Notes under the pieces: model-generated | What the model was told of the DNA's origin: nothing | The model's database searches: none | What the model saw: the letters and a program-made list of their open reading frames with translations, nothing else | Made by a program: the position numbers and the translations under genes | Assembly: GCF_902833905.1 (NCBI RefSeq) | Contig: NZ_CADFGP010000019.1 | Location: 1-64,000 of the forward strand | Source: Paraburkholderia tuberum STM678 | GTDB taxonomy: Bacteria; Pseudomonadota; Gammaproteobacteria; Burkholderiales; Burkholderiaceae | Direction: 5' to 3' | Length of the DNA: 64,000 bases | In this document: positions 24,795-32,668 of the stretch, one piece after another | Position numbering within the stretch: the first letter of the stretch is position 1 | Layout of the letters: every line of letters begins with the position of its first letter

Positions 24795-25193
24795 TCAGGC
24801 AAAAACGAACTTCTTGTCGAGCCGATATTTGACGATGTAACCAATCACGAGGCCAATCACGCCGCCCGTAAAGCGGGCAGGCTCGGAATGATAGATCGCG
24901 TCCGCGCCGAATTCGAAGCCCCAGAAAATCGCCGTAGTTGCGAGCCCCATCACCGTGTACAGCAGAAAACTCTGTACGCCGTGCGACAGATCGCGATGCT
25001 GGTATCGAAAGATCCAGAGCTTGTCGAGTAAGAACTTCACCACCAGCCCGCCACCCGTTCCGACGACCACGGACAGCGGCACGCTGAACGCTCCCGAATA
25101 GGTGATCAGCGAGAGCTTCTGCAGACCGATATTCGCGGCGATCGAAACTGCCGCGAATATCGCGTAAAAAATCACGAGGCGCGACGCGCTCAT
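24795..25193 (-). CDS. GtrA-family membrane protein (Rv3789-like)
   Basis: This protein of about 132 residues has four membrane helices, with the GtrA-type features GGLVVKFLLDKLWIF near 57-71 and IGYIVKYRLDKKFVF at the end. GtrA proteins are linked to moving polyprenyl-phosphate sugars across the membrane. In mycobacteria the GtrA protein Rv3789 is encoded beside dprE1 and dprE2, the same company as here, which supports a role with lipid-linked arabinose. A GTG start at 25223 would add 10 residues; neither start has a clear ribosome binding site. Confidence 0.8.
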   Translation of the reverse strand: MSASRLVIFYAIFAAVSIAANIGLQKLSLITYSGAFSVPLSVVVGTGGGLVVKFLLDKLWIFRYQHRDLSHGVQSFLLYTVMGLATTAIFWGFEFGADAIYHSEPARFTGGVIGLVIGYIVKYRLDKKFVFA

Positions 25194-25326
25194 GGGAGTT
25201 GCCGAGGAGTTCACGAAAGGCACACCAGGTCAGGAAGGTCGAACGAACATTCGCCGCGCCATGCGCTCGCTGGGCGGCGACGGTTGCCGTCGAGCACGGC
25301 AGACCCGTCGCGATGCATGCAATGCA

Positions 25327-26067
25327 TCACAACGAGAGCCGCTTGAACACGCGGCCAGGAACAGAGCGAATGATCAGCATGATGCCCCACCAGAACCACG
25401 GGGTATAAATGACATCCCTACCCTTTTCCACCGCGCGCACGATATCGCCCGCGACCTTGTCCGCGGTAGCAACAAGCGGTCCCGGCAAGGGAAGACCCGC
25501 TGTCATTGGCGTCGCGACAAAGCCAGGCTTGATCGTCAGCACATGCGCGCCCGCCTTGAACAGGCGCGCCCTCAGGCCCTCGCAAAACGCGGAGAGCGCT
25601 GCTTTTGCACTGCCGTACAGATAGTTCGACTGGCGACCGCGATCGCCGGCCACCGACGAAATGACCGCGATCGTGCCGCGCCGCTGCTGCTCGATCACAG
25701 TGGCAAAACGCGTCAGCAACGCGATGATCGATACGGCATTGGTATTGAACTCGCGGACCGCGACGTCGGCATCGTTCTGACAGGCCTGCTGGTCAGGCAG
25801 CGTTCCCGGCGCCACCAGCACGATGTCGAGCGCGCCGAACTCGGCCGAACAACGCTGCATCATGGCGGCATGTTCACCGATCTGATCGATGTCCAACTGC
25901 TGACACAGCACGTCTTGCGCACCACGTGCCTTGAGGTCGTCGGCAACCTGCTGGAGGCGCTCCATGTTGCGCGCGACGAGAAAGAACCGCGCGCCCTGTT
26001 TAGCCCATTGCCGTGCACAGGCAATGGCGATCGCCGAAGTGGCGCCTACGATAACGATGTTTTTCAT
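25327..26067 (-). CDS. dprE2: DprE2-like short-chain dehydrogenase (keto-sugar reductase)
   Basis: This 246-residue SDR has the cofactor loop VGATSAIAIACA at residues 5-16 and the catalytic Ser-Tyr-Lys in ISSVAGDRG and YGSAKAAL near 145. The C-terminus is long and hydrophobic (YTPWFWWGIMLIIRSVPG), as in DprE2. The family partner reduces the 2'-keto intermediate made by DprE1 to give polyprenyl-phosphoryl-D-arabinose. Its ATG overlaps the dprE1-like stop as ATGA, so the pair is translationally coupled, matching the adjacent Rv3790-Rv3791 pair. Other SDR functions cannot be excluded by sequence alone. Confidence 0.8.
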   Translation of the reverse strand: MKNIVIVGATSAIAIACARQWAKQGARFFLVARNMERLQQVADDLKARGAQDVLCQQLDIDQIGEHAAMMQRCSAEFGALDIVLVAPGTLPDQQACQNDADVAVREFNTNAVSIIALLTRFATVIEQQRRGTIAVISSVAGDRGRQSNYLYGSAKAALSAFCEGLRARLFKAGAHVLTIKPGFVATPMTAGLPLPGPLVATADKVAGDIVRAVEKGRDVIYTPWFWWGIMLIIRSVPGRVFKRLSL

Positions 26068-27380
26068 ACTCGAGTGGTTCGTTCCCAAAAGCGTGACAGC
26101 AAAGCCGGATCACGCAGCGCTTCGACCTGTTCCCACTGCGGATAGGCAGCGCGAAAATCTTCGCCCGACATATGCGCGTCCTTGGCGGGATACAAACGGC
26201 CGCCGCTCTCGCGCACGATCGCATCCAGCCGGTCGAAAAGCTTGCGATTCGATTCCTCGCGCTGCGGGAAGTCGAGCGCGAGCGAGGTGCCTTCGAGCGG
26301 AAAAGACAGCAAGCCCGGCGATTTGATGGCGCCGCAGCGCTTCAGCACGGCAAGTATCGACCCCGTGCCGCTGCGGGCAATCGCGTCGAGAATGGCCCGC
26401 GTTGCGTCGCGCGCAACGGCCGCCGGGATCACGCATTGATACTGCTGGAAGCCCGAGCGGCCATAGATGCGATTCCATTCAAGCAGGCTGTCGAGCGGAT
26501 AGAAGTACGAGTCGTAAGTGACCGTCGAGCGAACCGCGTCCGCGCGTTGCCGCCTGTAGTACAACTCGTTGAAGGCGCGCAGGGTCAGGCGGTTGAAAAC
26601 GGGGATCGGCGACGTGAACGGCACCGTACGCGTCTTGCGGCGTTCGACGTCGAGCCCCCCCTCGGAGGCGTGATCGCCGACCATGAAAATGCCTCTGCCC
26701 AACGCGGCATCGCGGCTCTGACAGTCCACCCACGCCACGCTGTACTCATGCAGTTCGTCGAGCCGTTCGGACAGCGCGAAGAACTCGTCGAGGTTGGCAA
26801 AGCGGATACTGGTCACGTCGAGCATGCTCGACCTGATCGGCATCAGCTGGATTTCTGCCCACGCGATCAGCCCCGTCATACCAAGGCCGCCGATCGTCGC
26901 GGTGAAGTACTCGGGGTGGAGGTCCGGCGTACATTCGAACTGCGTGCCGTCGCTTCGCAGCAAGCAGAAACGCCGCACATGCCGGCCAAACGTGCCGCGT
27001 ACATGGTGATTCTTGCCGTGCACGTCGTTGGCGATCGCGCCGCCCAACGTCGCGTACTTCGTCCCCGGCGTGACGGGCAACATCCATCCACGCGGAATCG
27101 CCACGTCGAGAATCTGCTCGAGCGTCATGCCCGGTTCAGCGCGCAACACGCCGTTTTGCCAGTCGGCCAGAATCATCCGGTCCAGCGGCAGCGTCTGGAC
27201 CACGTGCCCCGACGACGCGAGGCAACTGTCGCCGTAACTGCGCCCATTGCCGAAGGCAAGTGTCGTGCGCTGCGTGCCGCCGACACTTCGCCATATCGCC
27301 GCGGCCGTATCACGCCAGGCGATCGGATGGGACTCTTGCAGCGCGTACGGATAGCGCCCCCAGGACTGGACTTTCGACAT
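26064..27380 (-). CDS. dprE1: DprE1-like decaprenyl-phosphoryl-ribose 2'-oxidase homologue (FAD)
   Basis: This 438-residue vanillyl-alcohol-oxidase-type flavoprotein oxidises the 2'-OH of polyprenyl-phosphoryl ribose. FAD-domain motifs are GNGRSYGDS at 44-52 and PGTKYATLGGAIANDVHGKN at 105-124. The latter includes His121, equivalent to mycobacterial His132. The catalytic Lys of the family is kept in RLYPAKDAH (Lys400, equivalent to Lys418). The Cys targeted by benzothiazinones (Cys387 in mycobacteria) is Ala368 here, in SFPLEGTSLALDFP. The start at 27380 is two bases after the upstream gene's stop; an earlier in-frame start lies within that gene. Confidence 0.88.
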   Translation of the reverse strand: MSKVQSWGRYPYALQESHPIAWRDTAAAIWRSVGGTQRTTLAFGNGRSYGDSCLASSGHVVQTLPLDRMILADWQNGVLRAEPGMTLEQILDVAIPRGWMLPVTPGTKYATLGGAIANDVHGKNHHVRGTFGRHVRRFCLLRSDGTQFECTPDLHPEYFTATIGGLGMTGLIAWAEIQLMPIRSSMLDVTSIRFANLDEFFALSERLDELHEYSVAWVDCQSRDAALGRGIFMVGDHASEGGLDVERRKTRTVPFTSPIPVFNRLTLRAFNELYYRRQRADAVRSTVTYDSYFYPLDSLLEWNRIYGRSGFQQYQCVIPAAVARDATRAILDAIARSGTGSILAVLKRCGAIKSPGLLSFPLEGTSLALDFPQREESNRKLFDRLDAIVRESGGRLYPAKDAHMSGEDFRAAYPQWEQVEALRDPALLSRFWERTTRV

Positions 27381-27382
27381 GG

Positions 27383-28807
27383 CTAGATCGCCATCCAGAA
27401 CACGGCACCGCATAGGGCCATGATCAGCCAGCTGCTCCGGTCCTTTGCCGCGAATATGATCGGGTCGTCATGCATCGAGCCGCGATGCGCGATGATCCAC
27501 GTGCGGCTCACCCAGTAAAGCAGCAGAGGACAGGCCACCCAGATGTACTGTGGATGCCGATAGAGGCTCGCCGTATTGCCGTCCTGAATATAAAGCGCGA
27601 GAACCAGCACGGACAGATAGCCCGAGGCCGCGCCTAGTGACGAAATCAACGGCAGATCGCTCGCGACATAGCCGCGGCCGCGTGACTTCACGAGGCCGCG
27701 CTCCTTCAATGCGTGCAGTTCCGCATACCGCTTGACGAGCGCGAGGCTGAGAAAAATGAACATCGAAAACGCGAGCAGCCAGAACGTGAGCCGCGCATCG
27801 ATCGCGGCGCTTCCGGCGATGATCCGTGTCGTATAGAGCAAGGCCAGCACCACCACGTCCATCATGACTCGCCGCTTCAGATGGAACGAATAGGCCAGCG
27901 TGAGTACGTAATATCCAAGCAAAACCAGCGCGAACTGATGAGGCAGGCAGAACCACGCGATCGCGCCGCCCACGACCAGCAGAACGGGACAGAGCGCCGC
28001 GCCCCAAACCAGCGGCAACGCGCCCGACGCAAGCGGGCGTTTGCGCTTGGTCGGATGATGCCGGTCGTCCTCGAGATCGAGCAGATCGTTCAACAGGTAG
28101 ACGCTCGACGCACAGACACCGAAGGCAAAAAAAGCGAGGAGCGCGGCAATGACCAGCGCAGCGTCCGACAGTTGATGCGCCGCGAGCAGCGGAACGAAAA
28201 TCAGCAGATTCTTCAGCCACTGATGCAGTCGCAACGACTTCGCCCACGTTCTCGGCCACGCGGAGCGTTGGTCGATGACGCGCTCGACGTTGCCCTGCTT
28301 GCGGGCCGCGCGCTCTACGCCACTCGACGGATTGATCACATAAGCACGCTCGGCCGCGGCCCAGACTGCGACATCGTCGTGCGAATTGCCCGCGTAGTCG
28401 AAGCCTTTCTCGCCGAACTCGGCCACGAGCCTGTCGCGCTTGCGATGCGCGGACAGATTGATGTCGCTTTGCGTGGCGAAGGTTTTGTCGAATAGCCCAA
28501 GATGATCGGCAATCGCCTTCGCGTAGCGTTCATGGCTAGCGGTCGCCAGCACGAGCGACCGCCCGGCGGCCCGTTCTTCCTTCAGCCACTCGATGACCGT
28601 GGCGTCGTAGGGCAGGACGGTGACATCGATATCGGTCGCTTCGGCCAAGCGGGCTTTGAGCCCGGCTTTGCCCCCGCGCAGGAGCCACAGAAGCGGCTCG
28701 TAGAACCGATGGGGAGCGGATCGGGTGAAAGCAAATCCGCATTCAATCAGGACGTCCGAGCGAATCAGAGTTCCATCAAGATCGACGACGAGTGGTTTGC
28801 TGCTCAT
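27383..28807 (-). CDS. HAD phosphatase-UbiA prenyltransferase fusion (DPPR synthase-like)
   Basis: This 474-residue protein has residues 1-200 as a HAD domain, with VVDLDGTLIRSD (nucleophile Asp8/Asp10), ATASHERYAKAI, and a GNSHDD acidic motif near 140. Residues 205-474 are a UbiA-type polyprenyl transferase with about eight helices and the PRPP/Mg2+ motif NDLLDLEDDRHHPTKRKRP near 245-263. This is close to the NDxxDxxxDxxHPTKRxRP of mycobacterial Rv3806c, which attaches 5-phosphoribose to decaprenyl phosphate. The HAD part could remove the 5-phosphate, the step given to a separate phosphatase in mycobacteria. It is the first gene of the five-gene unit. Confidence 0.82.
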   Translation of the reverse strand: MSSKPLVVDLDGTLIRSDVLIECGFAFTRSAPHRFYEPLLWLLRGGKAGLKARLAEATDIDVTVLPYDATVIEWLKEERAAGRSLVLATASHERYAKAIADHLGLFDKTFATQSDINLSAHRKRDRLVAEFGEKGFDYAGNSHDDVAVWAAAERAYVINPSSGVERAARKQGNVERVIDQRSAWPRTWAKSLRLHQWLKNLLIFVPLLAAHQLSDAALVIAALLAFFAFGVCASSVYLLNDLLDLEDDRHHPTKRKRPLASGALPLVWGAALCPVLLVVGGAIAWFCLPHQFALVLLGYYVLTLAYSFHLKRRVMMDVVVLALLYTTRIIAGSAAIDARLTFWLLAFSMFIFLSLALVKRYAELHALKERGLVKSRGRGYVASDLPLISSLGAASGYLSVLVLALYIQDGNTASLYRHPQYIWVACPLLLYWVSRTWIIAHRGSMHDDPIIFAAKDRSSWLIMALCGAVFWMAI

Positions 28808-28958
28808 TCAGTGAACCGCCGCAGGGCAGAAAAGAGTGTGGAAGGCACATGCGCTGCCGTAGAAATTCGTTCCGGCGCGGCAGCGGGTCAAGTCGAACCA
28901 CGAGAATCAAAATCCGGACCGCGTAAAGCGGCATCACGCTACCATCTCGCGCCCTCCC

Positions 28959-28987
28959 CTACAACCCGCTTCCAATTTATTTGTCAA
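28959..28987 (-). promoter_or_regulatory. Candidate promoter of the lipid-arabinose unit
   Basis: On the minus strand TTGACA (28982-28987) is separated by 17 bp from a weak -10 TTGTAG (28959-28964), about 150 bp before the HAD-UbiA start. It lies in an AT-rich tract that stands out from the GC-rich surroundings. The rest of the 28808-29173 gap shows no gene. Confidence 0.4.
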
Positions 28988-29173
28988 CTTATTGCCGACT
29001 GATTTAACAACCATGAGTCTGCAAAATTGTAATGAAGCAGAATAATCAGTGTACCGGGCTCGACCGCGCAGATAATACCAACATCTCGCATATAGGCCGA
29101 ATTTGCGCAAACAAAGGTGAATTAAACACTTTCGCAAGCTTTTCGGCGAAATAGAGAGAAAGAAAGTAACGAC

Positions 29174-30307
29174 TCAGGAAGACAATACGTGTTCATACAG
29201 CGATTTATATGCGTTTCCCAACGCTGCCCCAGAAAATAGCCGCTCATATCGCTGCCGCGCCGCCGCTCCCATGCCGCACGCCAGTGCTTCATCCAGCGTC
29301 AGCCGGTTAATCGCGGCGATCAGCGGTTCGGGCGCCTCGGGCGGCACGACAAACCCCGTCACCCCATCCTCGTTGACGAACGACGTCCCGGACCCCACCT
29401 CACAGCACACCATCGGTTTGCCGAACATCGCGGCTTCGACCAGCACCATCCCGAACGCTTCGGAGCGCAAATGCGAGGGCAGCACCATCGCGCGACAGCC
29501 CTCGAGCAGCGCAACCTTTTCCTCATGCGTGACCTGCCCGGCAAACACGACGTTGGTCGCGCCATGCTGCCGCGCCAAGGCGGCGAGCCGCTCGCGCTCC
29601 GGCCCCGAGCCAGCGATGACGATTTTCGCCTGCACATGCCTGGCGGCCTCGACGAGCGTATGCAGTCCCTTGTAGTAGCGCAACACGCCGAGCGCCAGAA
29701 AATACGGTTCGGCCGGCGCCAGGCCGAGCCGGCTCTCGAGCTTGCGCCGCGCGTCGAGCGGCTGCGGCTCGTCGCGATAGTCGATGATGCCGAGCGGAAT
29801 CGTCTTCAAACGCTCCTTCGACACGCACGCGGCAAGCGTCTCACTGGTCCGCGCATAGGCCGCCGACGTCGCGACCACCGCGGACATGCTGCGCAGCGTG
29901 CGCCGCATCAGCGGCCCATAGACGGCGCCGAGCAGCTTCTGCCGCACGATGTCGGAGTGGTAAGTCATCACCGTCGGTTTGCTGGTGCGTCCGAGCAGAT
30001 GCAATACGTCGGCGAACGGCCACGGAAAGTGGAAATGCACGACGTCGGCCCAGTCGGCCAGCTCGCGATACCTGATCACCGAGCACGGCCCGCCGAGATC
30101 GCACGATGCCGGCGCCGCCCACGATTTCTCGCGGATCACCTGCCCTTCCGGGCGTTCGACGACGGTCGGCGTCGGGCTCGGCGACAGCGTCAGAATGCGC
30201 GGTTCGACGCCGCGCTCGCGCGTCGCTAGCGCAATCTGGCGGATCGCTTCCTGCAGGCCGCCGGGCGGGTCCGGGAAGTACGTGCGGTACACATGAACGA
30301 CCCTCAC
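29174..30307 (-). CDS. Glycosyltransferase, GT4 family (WbpZ/WbpY-like)
   Basis: This 377-residue GT-B enzyme starts with HVYRTYFPDPPGGLQEAIRQ, which contains the glycine-rich acceptor loop. The donor half has LGVLRYYKGLHTLVEAA near 206-222, AGSGPERE and the EX7E motif in RSEAFGMVLVEAAMFGKP near 285-302. It resembles mannosyl/rhamnosyltransferases of ABC-exported O-polysaccharides such as WbpZ. It is the last gene of the long minus-strand export operon. Its start overlaps the previous stop (30304-30307). Specificity is not shown. Confidence 0.82.
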   Translation of the reverse strand: MRVVHVYRTYFPDPPGGLQEAIRQIALATRERGVEPRILTLSPSPTPTVVERPEGQVIREKSWAAPASCDLGGPCSVIRYRELADWADVVHFHFPWPFADVLHLLGRTSKPTVMTYHSDIVRQKLLGAVYGPLMRRTLRSMSAVVATSAAYARTSETLAACVSKERLKTIPLGIIDYRDEPQPLDARRKLESRLGLAPAEPYFLALGVLRYYKGLHTLVEAARHVQAKIVIAGSGPERERLAALARQHGATNVVFAGQVTHEEKVALLEGCRAMVLPSHLRSEAFGMVLVEAAMFGKPMVCCEVGSGTSFVNEDGVTGFVVPPEAPEPLIAAINRLTLDEALACGMGAAARQRYERLFSGAALGNAYKSLYEHVLSS

Positions 30308-31557
30308 GTGCGCACCTCAGCGCCGTGTGGCCGCGAGCTGCCGCCGCCCGCCTGCGGGAAGTGGAAGGTAATCGCCAGCATCTTGTCCAGCCGCGCTTCC
30401 CACGTGTTCTCGCCAACCGCCGCGCGGGCTTCCTCCACGCTCAGCTTGCCGCGTGCAAGCTGTTTCTCGATCGCCGCGATGAACGCGTCGGCATCGCTGC
30501 CCACTTCGAGCCCCGCGCGCGGTTCCTTCGCGAAATCGAGCGGCGTCGATACGACCGGCAGACCGGCCGCGAGATATTCGTAGAACTTCATCGGAAACAT
30601 CGAGTGCGTGTATTCGTTGATCAGCGTCGGCAACACACCGACCCGCATGCCGCGCAAATACTGTGGCAGCACGCGATACGGCCGGTAGCCGAGCAGATGC
30701 ACGTTCGGCAGACGCTTGAGCTGCGCGAGCAGGTCGCTGCGCTGCCCTTCGCGCTCCTCGCCGATGATCACCCATTGCCACTGCGGCCGCGCCTGCGCGG
30801 TTTGCAGCAGCAACGGCAGATCGACCTTGAAGTCCGACAGCACGCCGTGATACACGAGCCGCGGCTCGTCGATCGCGGCGAGCTCGGCGGGCAGCGGGCC
30901 GTCCGCGCGCGCCGCGCCGAAGTGCGCTTCATCGACGACGTTGCCGAAGAAATGCGTATTGGGGTTAAACGGCAGGCACACGTCCTTCAGCGACTGCGCA
31001 GTCGTGAATACCGCCTCGCATCGCCCGAGCAGGTCCTGCTGGGCATTGCGGAACGCGTCGACGTCGACGCCCGGAATCGCCGCGATATCGTCGACGCAGT
31101 GGTAGACCAGGGTCCCGCGCGGCAGCGTCGCGATCGCATCGAGCATGTACGGGTGGTACGTCCACACGACCGGCTTGACGTAGCGATGCGACCTCGCGAA
31201 GCGGTTCACCGAAAAACGCAGCATCGCCTGATTCAGCGAGCGCACGAACGGCAGATGATGCCCGGCCGGCACCATCAGCGGCGACAGCACCCAGATGTTG
31301 GCGGCGCGGCGCGGCGGGCCGAGCACGAGCGACTGCACGCCGCGCCACAGACGTCGCCACAGGCGCGACCAGTCGCGGCCGCTGGCCACTTTCGGCGAGC
31401 GGAAGCCAACGCTTTCCACATACAGAATCCGCCAGCCGCGCGCGGCGAGGATGCTCGCCGTGTGCTGCTTGTTGGTCCAGTACGGCTCGTCCCAGTCGGC
31501 GCTCGAAAACAGCACGCAGTCTTGCGGAGCAAGCACGGGGTTCTTGCCGTCAGCCAA
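30304..31557 (-). CDS. Glycosyltransferase, GT4/GT1-like
   Basis: This 417-residue protein opens with LFSSADWDEPYWTNKQHTA, a signature of a group of GT-B enzymes in capsule and O-antigen loci. YHCVDDIAAIPGV near 165-177 and YHGVLSDFKVDLPLL mark the linker and start of the donor domain. MFPMKFYEYLAAGLPVVSTP near 320-339 holds the donor-binding segment. It overlaps wecB by 8 bp upstream and the next glycosyltransferase by 4 bp. It probably acts on the polymer exported by Wzm/Wzt. Confidence 0.82.
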   Translation of the reverse strand: MADGKNPVLAPQDCVLFSSADWDEPYWTNKQHTASILAARGWRILYVESVGFRSPKVASGRDWSRLWRRLWRGVQSLVLGPPRRAANIWVLSPLMVPAGHHLPFVRSLNQAMLRFSVNRFARSHRYVKPVVWTYHPYMLDAIATLPRGTLVYHCVDDIAAIPGVDVDAFRNAQQDLLGRCEAVFTTAQSLKDVCLPFNPNTHFFGNVVDEAHFGAARADGPLPAELAAIDEPRLVYHGVLSDFKVDLPLLLQTAQARPQWQWVIIGEEREGQRSDLLAQLKRLPNVHLLGYRPYRVLPQYLRGMRVGVLPTLINEYTHSMFPMKFYEYLAAGLPVVSTPLDFAKEPRAGLEVGSDADAFIAAIEKQLARGKLSVEEARAAVGENTWEARLDKMLAITFHFPQAGGGSSRPHGAEVRT

Positions 31558-32668
31558 CGAACACCTCGACCGGTCGGCCGCGCAGGCTGTCGACGATGCG
31601 TCGTGAGGCCAGTCCGTCGCCGTACGGATTCGCGCGATCGCGCAGCGCAGCGCGCCGCGCGGGATCGTCGAGCCAGCCGATCACCGCGCTTTCGATGCTC
31701 GCCGCGCTCTGGCCCGCGAGCGTCGCGAAGCCGGCGTCGACGCCTTCGCGGCGCTCGGTGTGATTGCGCATCACGACGACCGGCACGCCGAAGGTTGGCG
31801 CTTCTTCCTGGATGCCGCCCGAATCGCTGACCACGACGGCGCTGCCGCTGATCAGATAAAGGCTCGTCGGATAGTCGACCGGCTCGATCAGCGCGAGGTT
31901 CGGGATGCCATCGAGCTCGCGATGCACGGGCCCGCGCACGGCCGGGTTCAGATGCACCGGGAACACCCAGCGGTAATCGCTATAGCGCTGACACAGATCG
32001 CGCAGCACGCGGCAGATGTCCTGCAGCACGTCGCCGAAATTCTCGCGCCGATGGCACGTGACGAGCACGTGCTGCTGCGCGCCATGCCATGCGGGCAGCG
32101 GACTCGCCGGCGGCGTGACGCTCCAGCTCGCGCGCACTTCGCCGATCGCATCGACGACCGTGTTGCCGGTCACGACGATCTTCTCTGGCGCGACGCCTTC
32201 GCTGAGCAGGCTGTCGCGCGCGCGCGAGGTCGGCGCGAAATGCAGCGTCGCGATGCGGCCAAGCAGGCTGCGGTTAGCTTCCTCGGGAAACGGACTCGCC
32301 AGATCGCCGGTGCGCAGCCCCGCCTCGACGTGACCGACGCGGATGCCGCGCTGGAACGCCGCGAAGCCCGCGCAGAACGCGGTCGTCGTGTCGCCCTGCA
32401 CGATCACCCAATCGGGACGTGTTTCGTCGAGCGCGCGATCGAGCGCGGCGATCAGGCGCGACGCGAGCGCGTTCAGCGATTGACCCGGGTGCATCGTTTC
32501 GAGCGTGATGTCCGGTTCGATGCCGAAGAATTCGAGCGCCTGCGCGGCCATGTCCCTGTGCTGCCCGCTCGCGCAGACGATCGTGTCGAACTCGCTGCGC
32601 AGCGCTCGCACGAGCGGTGCGAGCTTGATGACCTCGGGCCGCGTGCCCATCACCACCATGACTTTCAT
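31550..32668 (-). CDS. wecB: UDP-N-acetylglucosamine 2-epimerase (non-hydrolysing)
   Basis: This 372-residue enzyme converts UDP-GlcNAc to UDP-ManNAc in the cytoplasm. Family motifs include MGTRPEVIKLAPLV at 7-20, QGDTTTAFCAGFAAF near 95, HVEAGLRTGDLASPFPEEAN near 115-134 and SDSGGIQEEAPTFGVPVVVM near 288-307. The start at 32668 overlaps the upstream stop as ATGA; a longer in-frame reading belongs to the shadow of the upstream gene. No UDP-ManNAc dehydrogenase gene is seen in the window, so ManNAc itself or a later derivative may be the building block. Confidence 0.92.
   Translation of the reverse strand: MKVMVVMGTRPEVIKLAPLVRALRSEFDTIVCASGQHRDMAAQALEFFGIEPDITLETMHPGQSLNALASRLIAALDRALDETRPDWVIVQGDTTTAFCAGFAAFQRGIRVGHVEAGLRTGDLASPFPEEANRSLLGRIATLHFAPTSRARDSLLSEGVAPEKIVVTGNTVVDAIGEVRASWSVTPPASPLPAWHGAQQHVLVTCHRRENFGDVLQDICRVLRDLCQRYSDYRWVFPVHLNPAVRGPVHRELDGIPNLALIEPVDYPTSLYLISGSAVVVSDSGGIQEEAPTFGVPVVVMRNHTERREGVDAGFATLAGQSAASIESAVIGWLDDPARRAALRDRANPYGDGLASRRIVDSLRGRPVEVFVG

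Noticed and set aside
28934..29137. 67-codon frame in the gap before the arabinose unit
   Set aside because: It has no ribosome site, an unlikely composition, and overlaps the best promoter candidate.
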